A stretch of 64,000 nt of DNA from Leucobacter komagatae (GTDB lineage: Bacteria > Actinomycetota > Actinomycetes > Actinomycetales > Microbacteriaceae). The notes beneath the pieces are model-generated. The model was given only the letters and a program-made list of their open reading frames with translations, searched no databases and was not told the origin of the DNA. Shown piece by piece: positions 36,700 through 44,814 of the stretch (its first letter is position 1; the number at the start of each line of letters is the position of its first letter). Location: assembly GCF_006716085.1 (NCBI RefSeq), contig NZ_VFON01000001.1, forward strand, positions 1,674,001 through 1,738,000, in the 5' to 3' direction. A program made the translations under genes and the position numbers.

Positions 36700-38160
36700 C
36701 TACCCCGCCACAGTGGCGGGGCGCTTCTTCGGCACGAAGAACGCGAGCACGACCGCGAGCACCGAGCTCGCCGCTGCAACAATGAACGCCACATGGATGC
36801 CCTGCGCCGTCGCAGCAGCGGCCTCAGCCCCGGCCACCGCAGCGTTTGATGTGCCGACCGCCATAAGCGTCACGAACATCGCGGTTCCGACCGCGCCCGC
36901 GAGCTGCTGCACCGTCGAGAAGATCGCGCTGCCGTGGCTGTAGAGCTCGGGCGCGAGCGACCCGAGCGACGAGGTCATGAGCGGCGTCATCATGAGGGCG
37001 ATGCCGAGGTTCAGCACGAGCATCGCGACGACGACGAGCCACACGGGGCTCGACGCCCCGAGCTGCATGAACAGCACGAGCGCGGCCGACACGACGAACG
37101 CCCCGGGGATGACGAGCGGCCGCGCCCCCACCTTGTCGAACAGCGCGCCGACGAACGGCGCCGCGACGCCCATGAGCAACCCGCCTGGCAGTACCGCGAG
37201 GCCGGCCGCGAGCGGGGTGAGTCCGAGCACGTTCTGCATGTAGATCGGCAGCAGGATGAGCGAGCCGAACATCGACAGCATCACGACCGAGATGAGCACG
37301 ATGCCCACCCAGAATGGGCGCTCTCGGAACGGGCGCAGGTCGAGGAACGCAGCGCCGCGGCGCTGCAGCGCGAGCTGCCGCCAGATGAAGAGCACGAGAC
37401 CGACAGCGCCCAGCACGATCGGGATCGCGGGCGGCACGGGCGCCCCACCGTCAACCGCCTGCCCGAGGCTGCCAAGCCCGTACACCAGGCCACCGAACGC
37501 GACGACGGAGAGCAGCGCCGAGAGCACGTCGAACTTCACGGGGGCGCCCTTCTCCCCCTTCCCGATGAGAAGCCCTCCGACGACGAGCACCACGACAGCA
37601 ATCGGCAGCACCGAAAGGAAGACCGCGCGCCAGCCGAGCGCAGTGATAAGCATGCCCGAGAAGGTCGGGCCGAGCGCCGGCGCCGCCGACATGACGATTG
37701 CGATGAGCCCCATCATGCGCCCACGCCGCTCCTCCGGAATGCGGGTGAGAATCGTCGTCGACAGCAAGGGCATGATGATCGCGGTGCCCGCGGCCTGCGC
37801 GATGCGCGCGAACACGAGCATGCCGAACACCGGCGCGAAGGCCGCGGCCGCGGTGCCGAGTGTGAAGAGTCCGAGCGCCGCAACAAAGATCGCGCGCGGC
37901 GTGAAGCGCTGCAGCAGGAACCCAGACATCGGAATGACGACCGCCATCACGAGCATGTAGGCCGTAGTGAGCCACTGCCCGGCGGAGGCGCTCACGCCGA
38001 ACTCGCGCATGAGCGGCGGCAGGGCGACGCCCATCACGGTCTCGTTGAGCACCATGACGAACGCGCCGGCGAGCAGGATCCAGATCAGCGCAGTTCCGCG
38101 CCCACCCTGCGCTGCCGGCGCCGCGACGGGCTGCGCGTTTTCGTGTGTGCTTTGACTCAA
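36700..38160 (-). CDS. DHA2-family MFS drug exporter (EmrB/QacA type)
   Basis: This is a proton-driven multidrug exporter of about 486 residues with 14 membrane helices. The N-terminal LNETVMGVALPPLMREFGVS and WLTTAYMLVMAV are typical of the DHA2 subfamily. A TTG start at 38160 is favoured: GGAGG stands just before it. The ATG at 38187 lies inside the operator, where transcription likely begins. The gene is divergent from a TetR regulator across a 42-bp nested dyad, so efflux is probably induced when a drug releases that repressor. A long inverted repeat follows the stop. Confidence 0.85.
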   Translation of the reverse strand: MSQSTHENAQPVAAPAAQGGRGTALIWILLAGAFVMVLNETVMGVALPPLMREFGVSASAGQWLTTAYMLVMAVVIPMSGFLLQRFTPRAIFVAALGLFTLGTAAAAFAPVFGMLVFARIAQAAGTAIIMPLLSTTILTRIPEERRGRMMGLIAIVMSAAPALGPTFSGMLITALGWRAVFLSVLPIAVVVLVVGGLLIGKGEKGAPVKFDVLSALLSVVAFGGLVYGLGSLGQAVDGGAPVPPAIPIVLGAVGLVLFIWRQLALQRRGAAFLDLRPFRERPFWVGIVLISVVMLSMFGSLILLPIYMQNVLGLTPLAAGLAVLPGGLLMGVAAPFVGALFDKVGARPLVIPGAFVVSAALVLFMQLGASSPVWLVVVAMLVLNLGIALMMTPLMTSSLGSLAPELYSHGSAIFSTVQQLAGAVGTAMFVTLMAVGTSNAAVAGAEAAAATAQGIHVAFIVAAASSVLAVVLAFFVPKKRPATVAG

Positions 38161-38177
38161 GGGTCCTCCGAAATCAC

Positions 38178-38219
38178 AATATGACATTGACTGACAAGAG
38201 TGTCAGCCTATGTCATATT
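38178..38219. promoter_or_regulatory. 42-bp nested palindromic operator, TetR/DHA2 divergent promoter
   Basis: Outer arms AATATGACAT (38178-38187) and ATGTCATATT (38210-38219) and inner arms CTGACA (38191-38196) and TGTCAG (38201-38206) share the same centre (38198.5). Nested dyads of this size fit two TetR dimers binding cooperatively. It sits between the divergent TetR and exporter genes. Confidence 0.75.
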
Positions 38220-38239
38220 CGCGCTGTTAACCTGAGAGC

Positions 38240-38884
38240 ATGCCGAAGCCAACGCTCCGCGAGCTCTCTCGCCAGGCCTCCCGCCAGCGGATCGCCGACG
38301 TCGCCCTCGAGCTGTTCTTCGAGCGCGGCTACGACGCAACGACGGTGGAAGAGATCGCCACGGCGGCTGGGATGTCCGAGCGCACGTTCTTCCGCTACTT
38401 CGCTACGAAGGACGAGGCGTTCTTCTCGACTGCGGCCGAAGACACCGCCGCCGTTGTCGAGATGGTACTGTCGCGCCCGGTATCCGAGGCGCCGTGGGAT
38501 GCGCTCCAGTACGCGGTCGAGCAGAAACTCAACGAGCTGGATCAGGAGGCGGAGTACGAGCGGAGCCGCCGCTACCAGGCGATCCTTGCGGGCTCCTCAG
38601 ATCTCACCGCGCACCAGTACGCGCGCATGTCGGAGTCGCAAGATCGGGTTGGCGAGGCGCTGTGGTCGCGCTGGGCAGCGGCGCAGGATCGCGTGATCAG
38701 CGAGGCGGAAGAGGCCGACATGCGCCTGGTGCTGCGGGCGCTCGTGGGCTCGATGCTCGGCGTCCTCTCCGAGGTGCTCATGCGCTCGGAAGACCGCACG
38801 CCCGAAGCTCGCATGGCGCTCGTGCGCGCGACGCTCGACGCCATCAGGCCCGGGCGCTTAGACATTGGCGGCGCGCCCCGCTAG
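38240..38884 (+). CDS. TetR/AcrR family regulator of the DHA2 exporter
   Basis: This 214-residue repressor has an N-terminal helix-turn-helix (RQRIADVALELFFERGYDAT, then VEEIATAAGMSERTFFRYF). The C-terminal domain is all helical, as in QacR-type ligand binders. The start codon is 21 bases from the 42-bp operator. Repression of the divergent exporter and of itself is the natural model. Its stop overlaps the convergent AraC gene by four bases. Confidence 0.9.
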   Translation: MPKPTLRELSRQASRQRIADVALELFFERGYDATTVEEIATAAGMSERTFFRYFATKDEAFFSTAAEDTAAVVEMVLSRPVSEAPWDALQYAVEQKLNELDQEAEYERSRRYQAILAGSSDLTAHQYARMSESQDRVGEALWSRWAAAQDRVISEAEEADMRLVLRALVGSMLGVLSEVLMRSEDRTPEARMALVRATLDAIRPGRLDIGGAPR

Positions 38885-39669
38885 TCGGCGCGCAGCGTCG
38901 ACGGGGCTTCGCCAAAGGCTCTCGTAAACGCGAACGAGAAGGCCGCGGGCGAGGCGTAGCCCAGCTCACCCGACACCTCAGTGACGGTGCGGTGGCGCAG
39001 CAACGGGATCGCCACGAGCAACCGCGCCCGCGCCCGCCAGGCGGCCGGGCTCATCCCCGTAGCCTCCCGAAACTCACGGCCAAGCGTACGCTCGCCCATG
39101 CTCGCGTCGGCCGCCCACTCCGCGTTCGTGACACCGGCGTCGGGCACTGCAATGTACCGCCGGCAGAGCTCGGCGAACGGCGGCTCGGCAGGAATCGGCA
39201 GGTGGAGCGGAGCCTCACGCACACGCTCGAGCTCGATGAGGATCAGGTCGAGCATCGCCCGAGCACGCGGCCCATCGGCGCCCGACGCGTCGCCCCCATG
39301 AACAACCGCGGGCCTGCCGAGGTCGGCGGCGGCGCGCAGCAGCTCACGCAGCAGCGGGGGCACGTCGACCGCCCGGCACGTCTCGGGCCACCAGGGCACG
39401 GCACCGGGCTCAATGTAGAGGCTGTTCGTTTGCACGTCGAGCATGCGCACGCGGTGCTGCGTTCGCGGCGGGATGAGCACAGCCCGCTCCCCCGGCACGG
39501 TCCAGGCGCCGTCGGCGGTCTCGACGAGCATGGTGCCGGTGGCGGCGTAGAGCAACTGCGCGCGCCTGTGCTCGTGCCAGTCGAGCAGGTGCCCCGGCGG
39601 GTAGTCGGTCGCGATCGGCAGCACCGAGAGGGCCGAGCTGTCGAGCGCCGCGAGGGAGACGTTGCGCAT
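38881..39669 (-). CDS. AraC family transcriptional regulator
   Basis: This 262-residue regulator has an N-terminal cupin-like half (HEHRRAQLLYAATGTMLVET) that may bind a small ligand, and two C-terminal AraC helix-turn-helix units (about 180-262: GVTNAEWAADASMGERTLGREF, then TEVSGELGYASPAAFSFAFTRAFG). The layout resembles NimR-type drug-efflux regulators. It is divergent from the TSUP permease gene (39752), which is a likely target, and its stop overlaps the TetR stop by four bases. Confidence 0.9.
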   Translation of the reverse strand: MRNVSLAALDSSALSVLPIATDYPPGHLLDWHEHRRAQLLYAATGTMLVETADGAWTVPGERAVLIPPRTQHRVRMLDVQTNSLYIEPGAVPWWPETCRAVDVPPLLRELLRAAADLGRPAVVHGGDASGADGPRARAMLDLILIELERVREAPLHLPIPAEPPFAELCRRYIAVPDAGVTNAEWAADASMGERTLGREFREATGMSPAAWRARARLLVAIPLLRHRTVTEVSGELGYASPAAFSFAFTRAFGEAPSTLRAD

Positions 39670-39751
39670 GACACTATGCTAGGCCGAAATTCGAATCCTT
39701 ATGGCTTTTATTCGATTGTCAGCCCCGATGCCAAGCGCTGAAATGGGATGA

Positions 39752-40567
39752 GTGAGCATTCTTCTTGTTATTCTCGTCGGCGTCTTCACCGGCGCAACCA
39801 CGGTCTTGTTCGGGTTCGGGGGCGGGTTCGTCACTGTCCCCGTGATCCTGCTCCTCGATTCCGCGCTCGGCCCCGATGCCGCGGTGACGGCCGTCGCGAC
39901 CTCGGCGGTGGTGATGGCCGTGAACGCAGCCGTCGCGACGGCGGCGACCCCAAGATCGATCCTGCTGGAACTGCGCGGCACGCTCCCCCTCCTCATGCTG
40001 CTCGGCGCCGGAGGGGCGCTCGGCGCGCTCGCGGCGTCCGTCGCGCCTCCGGCGCTGATCCTGTGGGGGTTCGTTGCGTACCTGACGGTGACGATCCTCG
40101 ATGCGCTGCTGCGGCCCGGGTTTCTCCGCCCACTGCCGGCGCAAAGCGGTCGCGACAACGCCCCGGGTGAGCGCTTCGCGATCCGGGCGGGCCTCGGCGC
40201 CCCCATCGGCGCGCTCGCGTCATTCCTCGGCGTCGGCGGCTCGGTCATGACGGTCCCGCTCCTGCGGCGCGCGGGAAAGCCGATGATGGCTGCGGCGGCG
40301 CTCGCGAATCCGCTCACGCTCTGCGTCTCAATCCCCGCGCTCGCCGCATTCCTGCTCACCTCGCACGCGTCGCCCGGCGGCGGCGTGCTGTCGGTCGGCG
40401 CGGTCGACCTTGGGGCAGCGGCGCTGCTGCTTGTAGGTTCGATCCCGGTCGTCGTGCTCTGGCGCAGGCGCCCACCGCGACTCCCTGACGGGGTGCACGC
40501 GTGGGGCTACATCGCGCTGCTCGTGGCCGTTCTCGTAACGGTGCTCGCCCGCACGCTCTGGGGGTAG
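39752..40567 (+). CDS. TSUP family anion permease (TauE/SafE)
   Basis: This 271-residue membrane protein has about eight helices with two half-repeats, each carrying a Gly-rich motif (LFGFGGGFVTVPVIL and FLGVGGSVMTVPLL). This is the TauE/SafE signature. Members export sulfite, sulfoacetate or other small organic anions. The GTG at 39752 is the start; an out-of-frame ATG at 39748 is not used. It is divergent from the AraC regulator, which may control it. Its stop is 66 bases from the next gene. Confidence 0.85.
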   Translation: MSILLVILVGVFTGATTVLFGFGGGFVTVPVILLLDSALGPDAAVTAVATSAVVMAVNAAVATAATPRSILLELRGTLPLLMLLGAGGALGALAASVAPPALILWGFVAYLTVTILDALLRPGFLRPLPAQSGRDNAPGERFAIRAGLGAPIGALASFLGVGGSVMTVPLLRRAGKPMMAAAALANPLTLCVSIPALAAFLLTSHASPGGGVLSVGAVDLGAAALLLVGSIPVVVLWRRRPPRLPDGVHAWGYIALLVAVLVTVLARTLWG

Positions 40568-40633
40568 CGGAGGTCGCGCGATCCCGAACTATATGCGCGG
40601 GAATGTAATTCGCGGGGGCGCGTTACACCGAGC

Positions 40634-41695
40634 ATGAGATCATTCGGATTCCTCTCTTTCGGCCACTACGGCCCCGTTCCTGGGTCGCGCGTGCGCACCG
40701 CGGGCGACATGCTCAAGCAGACGATCGAGCTTGCCGAGGGCGCCGACGAGATCGGCGTGAACGGCGCCTACGTGCGCGTGCACCACTTCGCGCGCCAGGC
40801 CGCGTCGCCGATACCGCTACTCACCGCGATGGCGGCTCGCACGAACCGCATCGAGGTTGGCACCGGCGTCATCGACCTGCGCTACGAAAACCCGCTCTAC
40901 CTTGCTGAGGAAGCTGCGGCGCTCGACCTCATTTCCGACGGCAGGCTCGCGCTCGGCGTGAGCCGGGGGTCACCCGAGACCGCGCTGCGTGGCTACGAGG
41001 CGTTCGGGTATACGGGGTCGCAGGATCCGCGCGGAGCCGACCTCGCGCGCCCGAAGTTCGACCTGTTCCTCCGCGCGATCGAGGGCGAGGCGCTCGTCGA
41101 GGCCGACCCGAAGATGTCGCCTCCCGGACGGCTCGCGATCGAACCGCACTCGCCCGGCCTGCGCGAGCGGGTCTGGTGGGGCGCCGGCTCGACCGACACC
41201 GCGATCAACGCCGGAAAGATGGGCGTGAACCTGATGAGCTCGACCCTCGTTACCGAGGCGACGGGCGAACCGCTCGGCATTCTGCAGCGCAAGCAGATCG
41301 ACGCGTTCCGTGAGGCCTATCGGGAAGCCGGCCACACTGGAAAGCCGCGCGTCTCTGTGAGCCGCAGCGTGTTCCCGATCGTCACCGAGCAAGACGAACT
41401 CTACTTCGGGCTCCGCGGGGGCGGACCCGGGTCGGAGTCGCAGGATCAGATCGGTGTCATCGACGGGTTCCGCTCGACGTTCGGCAAGACGTACGCAGAT
41501 ACGCCCGACCGGCTCATCGAGCAGCTCAAGGCTGACGAGGCAGTGATGGCGGCTGACACGCTCATGCTGACCATCCCGAACCAGCTCGGGCCCGAGTACA
41601 ACCTGCATATTCTCGACTCGTTCGCGAAGCACGTTGCGCCCGCGCTCGGCTGGAAGCCGAACACGGAGGGGCCCGCGGAGGGCGACGCGGTCTAG
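40634..41695 (+). CDS. LLM-class flavin-dependent oxidoreductase
   Basis: This 353-residue monooxygenase belongs to the bacterial luciferase-like family. Characteristic parts are TAMAARTNRIEVGTGVIDLRY near residue 75 and LISDGRLALGVSRGSPETALRGYEAFG near 100, which line the FMN/F420 pocket. Substrate is unknown. Flavin or F420 dependence cannot be told from sequence. The gene ends before a strong hairpin terminator (41703-41732) and is likely monocistronic or follows the TSUP gene. Confidence 0.88.
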   Translation: MRSFGFLSFGHYGPVPGSRVRTAGDMLKQTIELAEGADEIGVNGAYVRVHHFARQAASPIPLLTAMAARTNRIEVGTGVIDLRYENPLYLAEEAAALDLISDGRLALGVSRGSPETALRGYEAFGYTGSQDPRGADLARPKFDLFLRAIEGEALVEADPKMSPPGRLAIEPHSPGLRERVWWGAGSTDTAINAGKMGVNLMSSTLVTEATGEPLGILQRKQIDAFREAYREAGHTGKPRVSVSRSVFPIVTEQDELYFGLRGGGPGSESQDQIGVIDGFRSTFGKTYADTPDRLIEQLKADEAVMAADTLMLTIPNQLGPEYNLHILDSFAKHVAPALGWKPNTEGPAEGDAV

Positions 41696-41702
41696 CACCC
41701 TG

Positions 41703-41732
41703 AGTTGCGCGAGGGGACGCCCTCGCGCAACT
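41703..41732 (+). terminator. Terminator of LLM oxidoreductase gene
   Basis: AGTTGCGCGAGGG (41703-41715) and CCCTCGCGCAACT (41720-41732) form a perfect 13-bp stem with a 4-base loop, seven bases after the stop, followed by T-rich DNA. Confidence 0.85.
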
Positions 41733-41828
41733 TCGGGTTTGCACCCTCGCTCTCCCTCGTTAGCCCCGCCCCGCGGCTTGCCGCACGCGATAGGCTCGCT
41801 GCGGGTCATTGGCAGACGCTGAGGGGGC

Positions 41829-42323
41829 ATGATGGGCGATGAACGGGGCAGTGCTCTGGGATTCCAGTTCTACGCCGATGGGGCCGATGCGGCCGCTATT
41901 GCTAGCCGGCCCGGGCGCGAGCTTGCCGTGATCGGACATCTTCACAGCCCCACAGAGTTCCTCGTTGCCGAGGACACGGCCGATGGCTCCGTCTGGGTAC
42001 TCGCCGCCGACCTGTCGGCCGAATGGCCGCTCAACGCGAGCCGCTCAGCTTTCGACGCGTGCCTTGCTGCGTTTGGCCGATATCTCGACGCCGGCCCCAG
42101 CATTTCCGGCCCCGTGGTCTACTCCGCCGACGAGATGCGGGAGCGACTGGAACGCTTCGCGAGAGGTGAGATCTCGGCCCGCGCTGTGCAGAAGCAACCA
42201 GTACCCCACCGGACGCGGCTCAAGCGACTCCGCAGTGAGCTGAAGACGGCCGATCGGTCCGCACTGTCCAGTGACTCCTGGTGGTCGGGCGCACTCGAGA
42301 ACGCGAAGGACGACCTGCTCTGA
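41829..42323 (+). CDS. SUKH-4-like protein (possible immunity protein)
   Basis: This 164-residue cytosolic protein has a core, VWVLAADLSAEWPLNASRSAFDACLAAFGRYL (about 55-85), that resembles the SUKH-4 pattern (strand, then a short N/S-x-S loop and a helix). SUKH-family proteins often protect against nuclease or other toxins. The match is loose and the C-terminal part (HRTRLKRLRSELKTADRS) is basic and unlike the family. No toxin gene is next to it. It could simply be an unrelated small protein. Confidence 0.45.
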   Translation: MMGDERGSALGFQFYADGADAAAIASRPGRELAVIGHLHSPTEFLVAEDTADGSVWVLAADLSAEWPLNASRSAFDACLAAFGRYLDAGPSISGPVVYSADEMRERLERFARGEISARAVQKQPVPHRTRLKRLRSELKTADRSALSSDSWWSGALENAKDDLL

Positions 42324-42444
42324 GGTGCTCGTGTCAGCGTGCTCTGCCTTGGCCCGCAGCCCAGGCAGACCACCTTTATGAGAGACACAAGCGCTATCGG
42401 CGTTCTCACCGGCCCCGCATTATCCTGAGGCAAAGGAGCACGTC

Positions 42445-42585
42445 TTGAACACAACGTCCATCACTTTGCGACTCTCGCGCGCCGAGGATCTCTACGACCT
42501 GCAAGCGTGGGACGAGGCAAGACACAAGTTCGATAGGTACCCGCACGCACTGACCGCAGAGGAAGTTGCAAGGAAGTACCTCTAG
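42445..42585 (+). pseudogene. Truncated RelB-like antitoxin remnant
   Basis: A TTG-initiated frame after AAAGGAG encodes 46 residues. Residues 5-11 (SITLRLS) resemble the first strand of ribbon-helix-helix antitoxins. The rest (EDLYDLQAWDEARHKFDRYP, then HALTAEEVARKYL) resembles the C-terminal toxin-binding tail of RelB-type antitoxins. The RHH helices between would be missing, so it looks like an internally deleted antitoxin. No RelE-like toxin is nearby. Its stop overlaps the convergent methyltransferase by four bases. Confidence 0.4.
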
Positions 42586-43190
42586 TCGAGGCCGACTTTT
42601 TGCGCGATCAAGGCGCCGTGCGGTCTTGCTCCGGGATCCTGCCTACGAACCGCTTCGCGCACACGGAGCCCGGCTTTCTCGAGTTCCTCCCCGAGGGCCT
42701 CCTCTGACCAAAAGTAGGCAGTAGCCACGGCGTGCGAGAACGGCGTCCTTGCGTCACCGTCGAAGAAACCCAGCAGCACGGTTCCACCGGGCTTGAGGGC
42801 TCTCGCGATCGAGGTAAAGGCCGCACCGATCGACGACGGTTCCTCGTGAATGAGCGAGTACCAGGCCAAGACGCCCACAAGACTCCCGTCGCTCACTCCT
42901 AGGGTTTCGGCATCTCCCGCGCGAAAACGCGAAGCGCCATAGCGTGCGCGCGCTTCCGCGATGAACGCGGGAACCGGGTCGATCCCGACAATGTCCGAAC
43001 CGAGCTCGGCGAGGAAGTGTGTCCACTGCCCCGGCCCGCAGCCGACGTCGACAATCGGGCCATCAACGGACTTCGCCCAAGCGGCAACGTAGTCTCGATC
43101 TGCCCGAGCGGTGTGCTCGATACCGCCCAACAGCTCGGTGTACTCTGCCGCGCGCCCAGAGTATGCCCTGCGCACGTGTTCCCTCGCCAT
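42582..43190 (-). CDS. SAM-dependent methyltransferase, class I
   Basis: This 202-residue enzyme has motif I (VDVGCGPGQWTHFL) near residue 45, an acidic loop VGIDPVPAFI near 70 and a post-I region (AGDAETLGVSDGSLVG). These are typical of small type 11 methyltransferases acting on metabolites. No substrate-specific insertion is seen. It is convergent with the antitoxin remnant and on the same strand as the following unknown. Confidence 0.85.
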   Translation of the reverse strand: MAREHVRRAYSGRAAEYTELLGGIEHTARADRDYVAAWAKSVDGPIVDVGCGPGQWTHFLAELGSDIVGIDPVPAFIAEARARYGASRFRAGDAETLGVSDGSLVGVLAWYSLIHEEPSSIGAAFTSIARALKPGGTVLLGFFDGDARTPFSHAVATAYFWSEEALGEELEKAGLRVREAVRRQDPGARPHGALIAQKVGLD

Positions 43191-43244
43191 AAGCCAAATG
43201 TAGTAGCTCAGGCGTGAGACCGGTCAAGGATGCTGAAGCATCGG

Positions 43245-43631
43245 CTAGTGAGCGACTTGTTGCCCATTGGCCCGCTCAATGGCCTCGGCAATCAGCGTTC
43301 GCGCCGCCTCGGGATCCGCGACCGATAGGTAGAGCCGGTCAAACGGCGCTCCGCCACGAATTTGGATGAGGAGCGCAGGGCCCAGCCCAGACACGTTCCA
43401 GTAGGTGAGCTCGCCCGCGGGGTGAAAACTGCCGCTGCGCTTCAGCCCAGCGTCGAGCCCAGGGCCGCGCCAACCCGTGGCCACACGGAGTGGGCGCTGC
43501 TCGACCTCGACAGCCGCAATATCTTCGAGCGCAACGACGATCCGTTTGCGGAACCCCCAAAGCTTGTCGAGCCCCCTCGGAACGACAATAAGCTCATCGC
43601 CGACGATCTTGAGATCGTTGCGGTCGGCCAT
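43245..43631 (-). CDS. Hypothetical protein (PH-like fold possible)
   Basis: A 128-residue soluble protein rich in beta-type sequence (DELIVVPRGLDKLWGFRKRIVVALEDIAAVEVE) and ending in a helix. It resembles the bacterial PH-domain style of small proteins, but I cannot name a family. No signal or membrane helices are seen. It lies on the minus strand between the methyltransferase and a membrane-protein gene, with short gaps. Confidence 0.55.
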   Translation of the reverse strand: MADRNDLKIVGDELIVVPRGLDKLWGFRKRIVVALEDIAAVEVEQRPLRVATGWRGPGLDAGLKRSGSFHPAGELTYWNVSGLGPALLIQIRGGAPFDRLYLSVADPEAARTLIAEAIERANGQQVAH

Positions 43632-43687
43632 CGCACCTCCAGAGCGTCAGGGTCAGGACGAATTGGCATTCGCCTTGCCTGAGCAGG

Positions 43688-44191
43688 CTACCGTTCGGGC
43701 TCGAACACCGCATCCCGCGGCGACACCATCGCACACAGCACGCCGTACAGCATCGCGCACATCGTCACAAACATCGAGAGTCCCACCTTGGGCTCGCTCC
43801 CGTGCTGCAGAGCCTGCGTCATCGTCCAGGATGAGAAGAGCACCGTGCTCAGCGTCGCCGCGATCGACCCCATCAGCCCACGCTGCCACCTGCGGTTGTA
43901 CTTCCACCGGTCACGCGTGCCCAGAAGGCCAAGCACCGCGCACGCCAAGGTCGCGGCGAGGGCAAGCACGGCAAGAATCCAGCCCGGGTCGCGACGCACC
44001 GTCTCGGCGCCGTCCGAGAAAAACACGGCGAGGCCCGTCACCCAGACTCCACTGTTCACGAGCAGGAAGGCTGCGACCGCCACGAGCGGCAGCAGCATAA
44101 GGCCTAGGCTCAGCGCCTCGCGCACCCGGGCTGGGCCCCGCCGACGCCCGCCGGGCACCTCAGACGAGTCAGTCGCTGGCCATCCACTCAC
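43688..44191 (-). CDS. Hypothetical membrane protein
   Basis: A 167-residue protein with three to four hydrophobic segments (about 28-58, 70-90, 110-128 and 135-155). A basic N-terminus (GRRRGPARVREA) suggests a cytoplasmic start. No family is recognised. It lies next to the 128-residue unknown and opposite the GNAT gene at 44293. Confidence 0.55.
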   Translation of the reverse strand: MSGWPATDSSEVPGGRRRGPARVREALSLGLMLLPLVAVAAFLLVNSGVWVTGLAVFFSDGAETVRRDPGWILAVLALAATLACAVLGLLGTRDRWKYNRRWQRGLMGSIAATLSTVLFSSWTMTQALQHGSEPKVGLSMFVTMCAMLYGVLCAMVSPRDAVFEPER

Positions 44192-44292
44192 TTGCGTACC
44201 TCCGTGCGCTCCATCCTCGCAGCAACGACCACGTGCGTTCTAGTGCCAACGCCCGAACACCGCGACACCGCGAGCCTGCGAGAATACCTCTT

Positions 44293-44805
44293 ATGACTGT
44301 CCGACTGGTTCCGCTCCCTCGGCATGACTTCCCGGCCTGGCTGAGTGCCTCGCAGACCGAGTATGAGGCAGACCTCATCGCCACAGGGGCGACACCAGAG
44401 GCCGCAGCAAGTCAGGCCGCGCACAGTCTCGCGTCCGCGTTCCCGGAGGGTCAGCCGTCGCTCACCAACGCGGTATTCAACATCGTCGACGAGACAGACA
44501 CGGCTGTCGGCTACCTGTGGGTGGGCCGCGACAATTCTGACGATCCGACCGCCTGGTGGATCTGGGACATCGTCGTCGACCCGGCCTTCCGTGGCCGTGG
44601 GCTCGGGCGCGAGGGCATGCGGTTGGCAGAAGAGTATGCACGCTCGCAGGGCGCCGCGACGCTCGGGCTCAACGTCTTCGGGTTCAACACGACCGCCAGG
44701 GGTCTCTACGAGTCCCTCGGGTACGAAACGACGAGCGTCAAGATGCGCAAGCAGCTCTCAAGCGGCGGCGAACCAGAGCCGCTGGAGAACGGACCCCAGG
44801 GCTAG
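44293..44805 (+). CDS. GNAT family N-acetyltransferase
   Basis: This 170-residue enzyme uses acetyl-CoA. The conserved core is VVDPAFRGRGLGREGMRLAEEYA (motif A, about 97-119), followed by GLNVFGFNTTARGLYESLGY (motif B). An upstream extension in the same frame is not used because the ATG at 44293 fits the family start better. It is probably co-oriented with the FAD oxidoreductase nine bases downstream, so the two may act together, though their substrates are unknown. Confidence 0.88.
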   Translation: MTVRLVPLPRHDFPAWLSASQTEYEADLIATGATPEAAASQAAHSLASAFPEGQPSLTNAVFNIVDETDTAVGYLWVGRDNSDDPTAWWIWDIVVDPAFRGRGLGREGMRLAEEYARSQGAATLGLNVFGFNTTARGLYESLGYETTSVKMRKQLSSGGEPEPLENGPQG

Positions 44806-44814
44806 GCTCCGATT

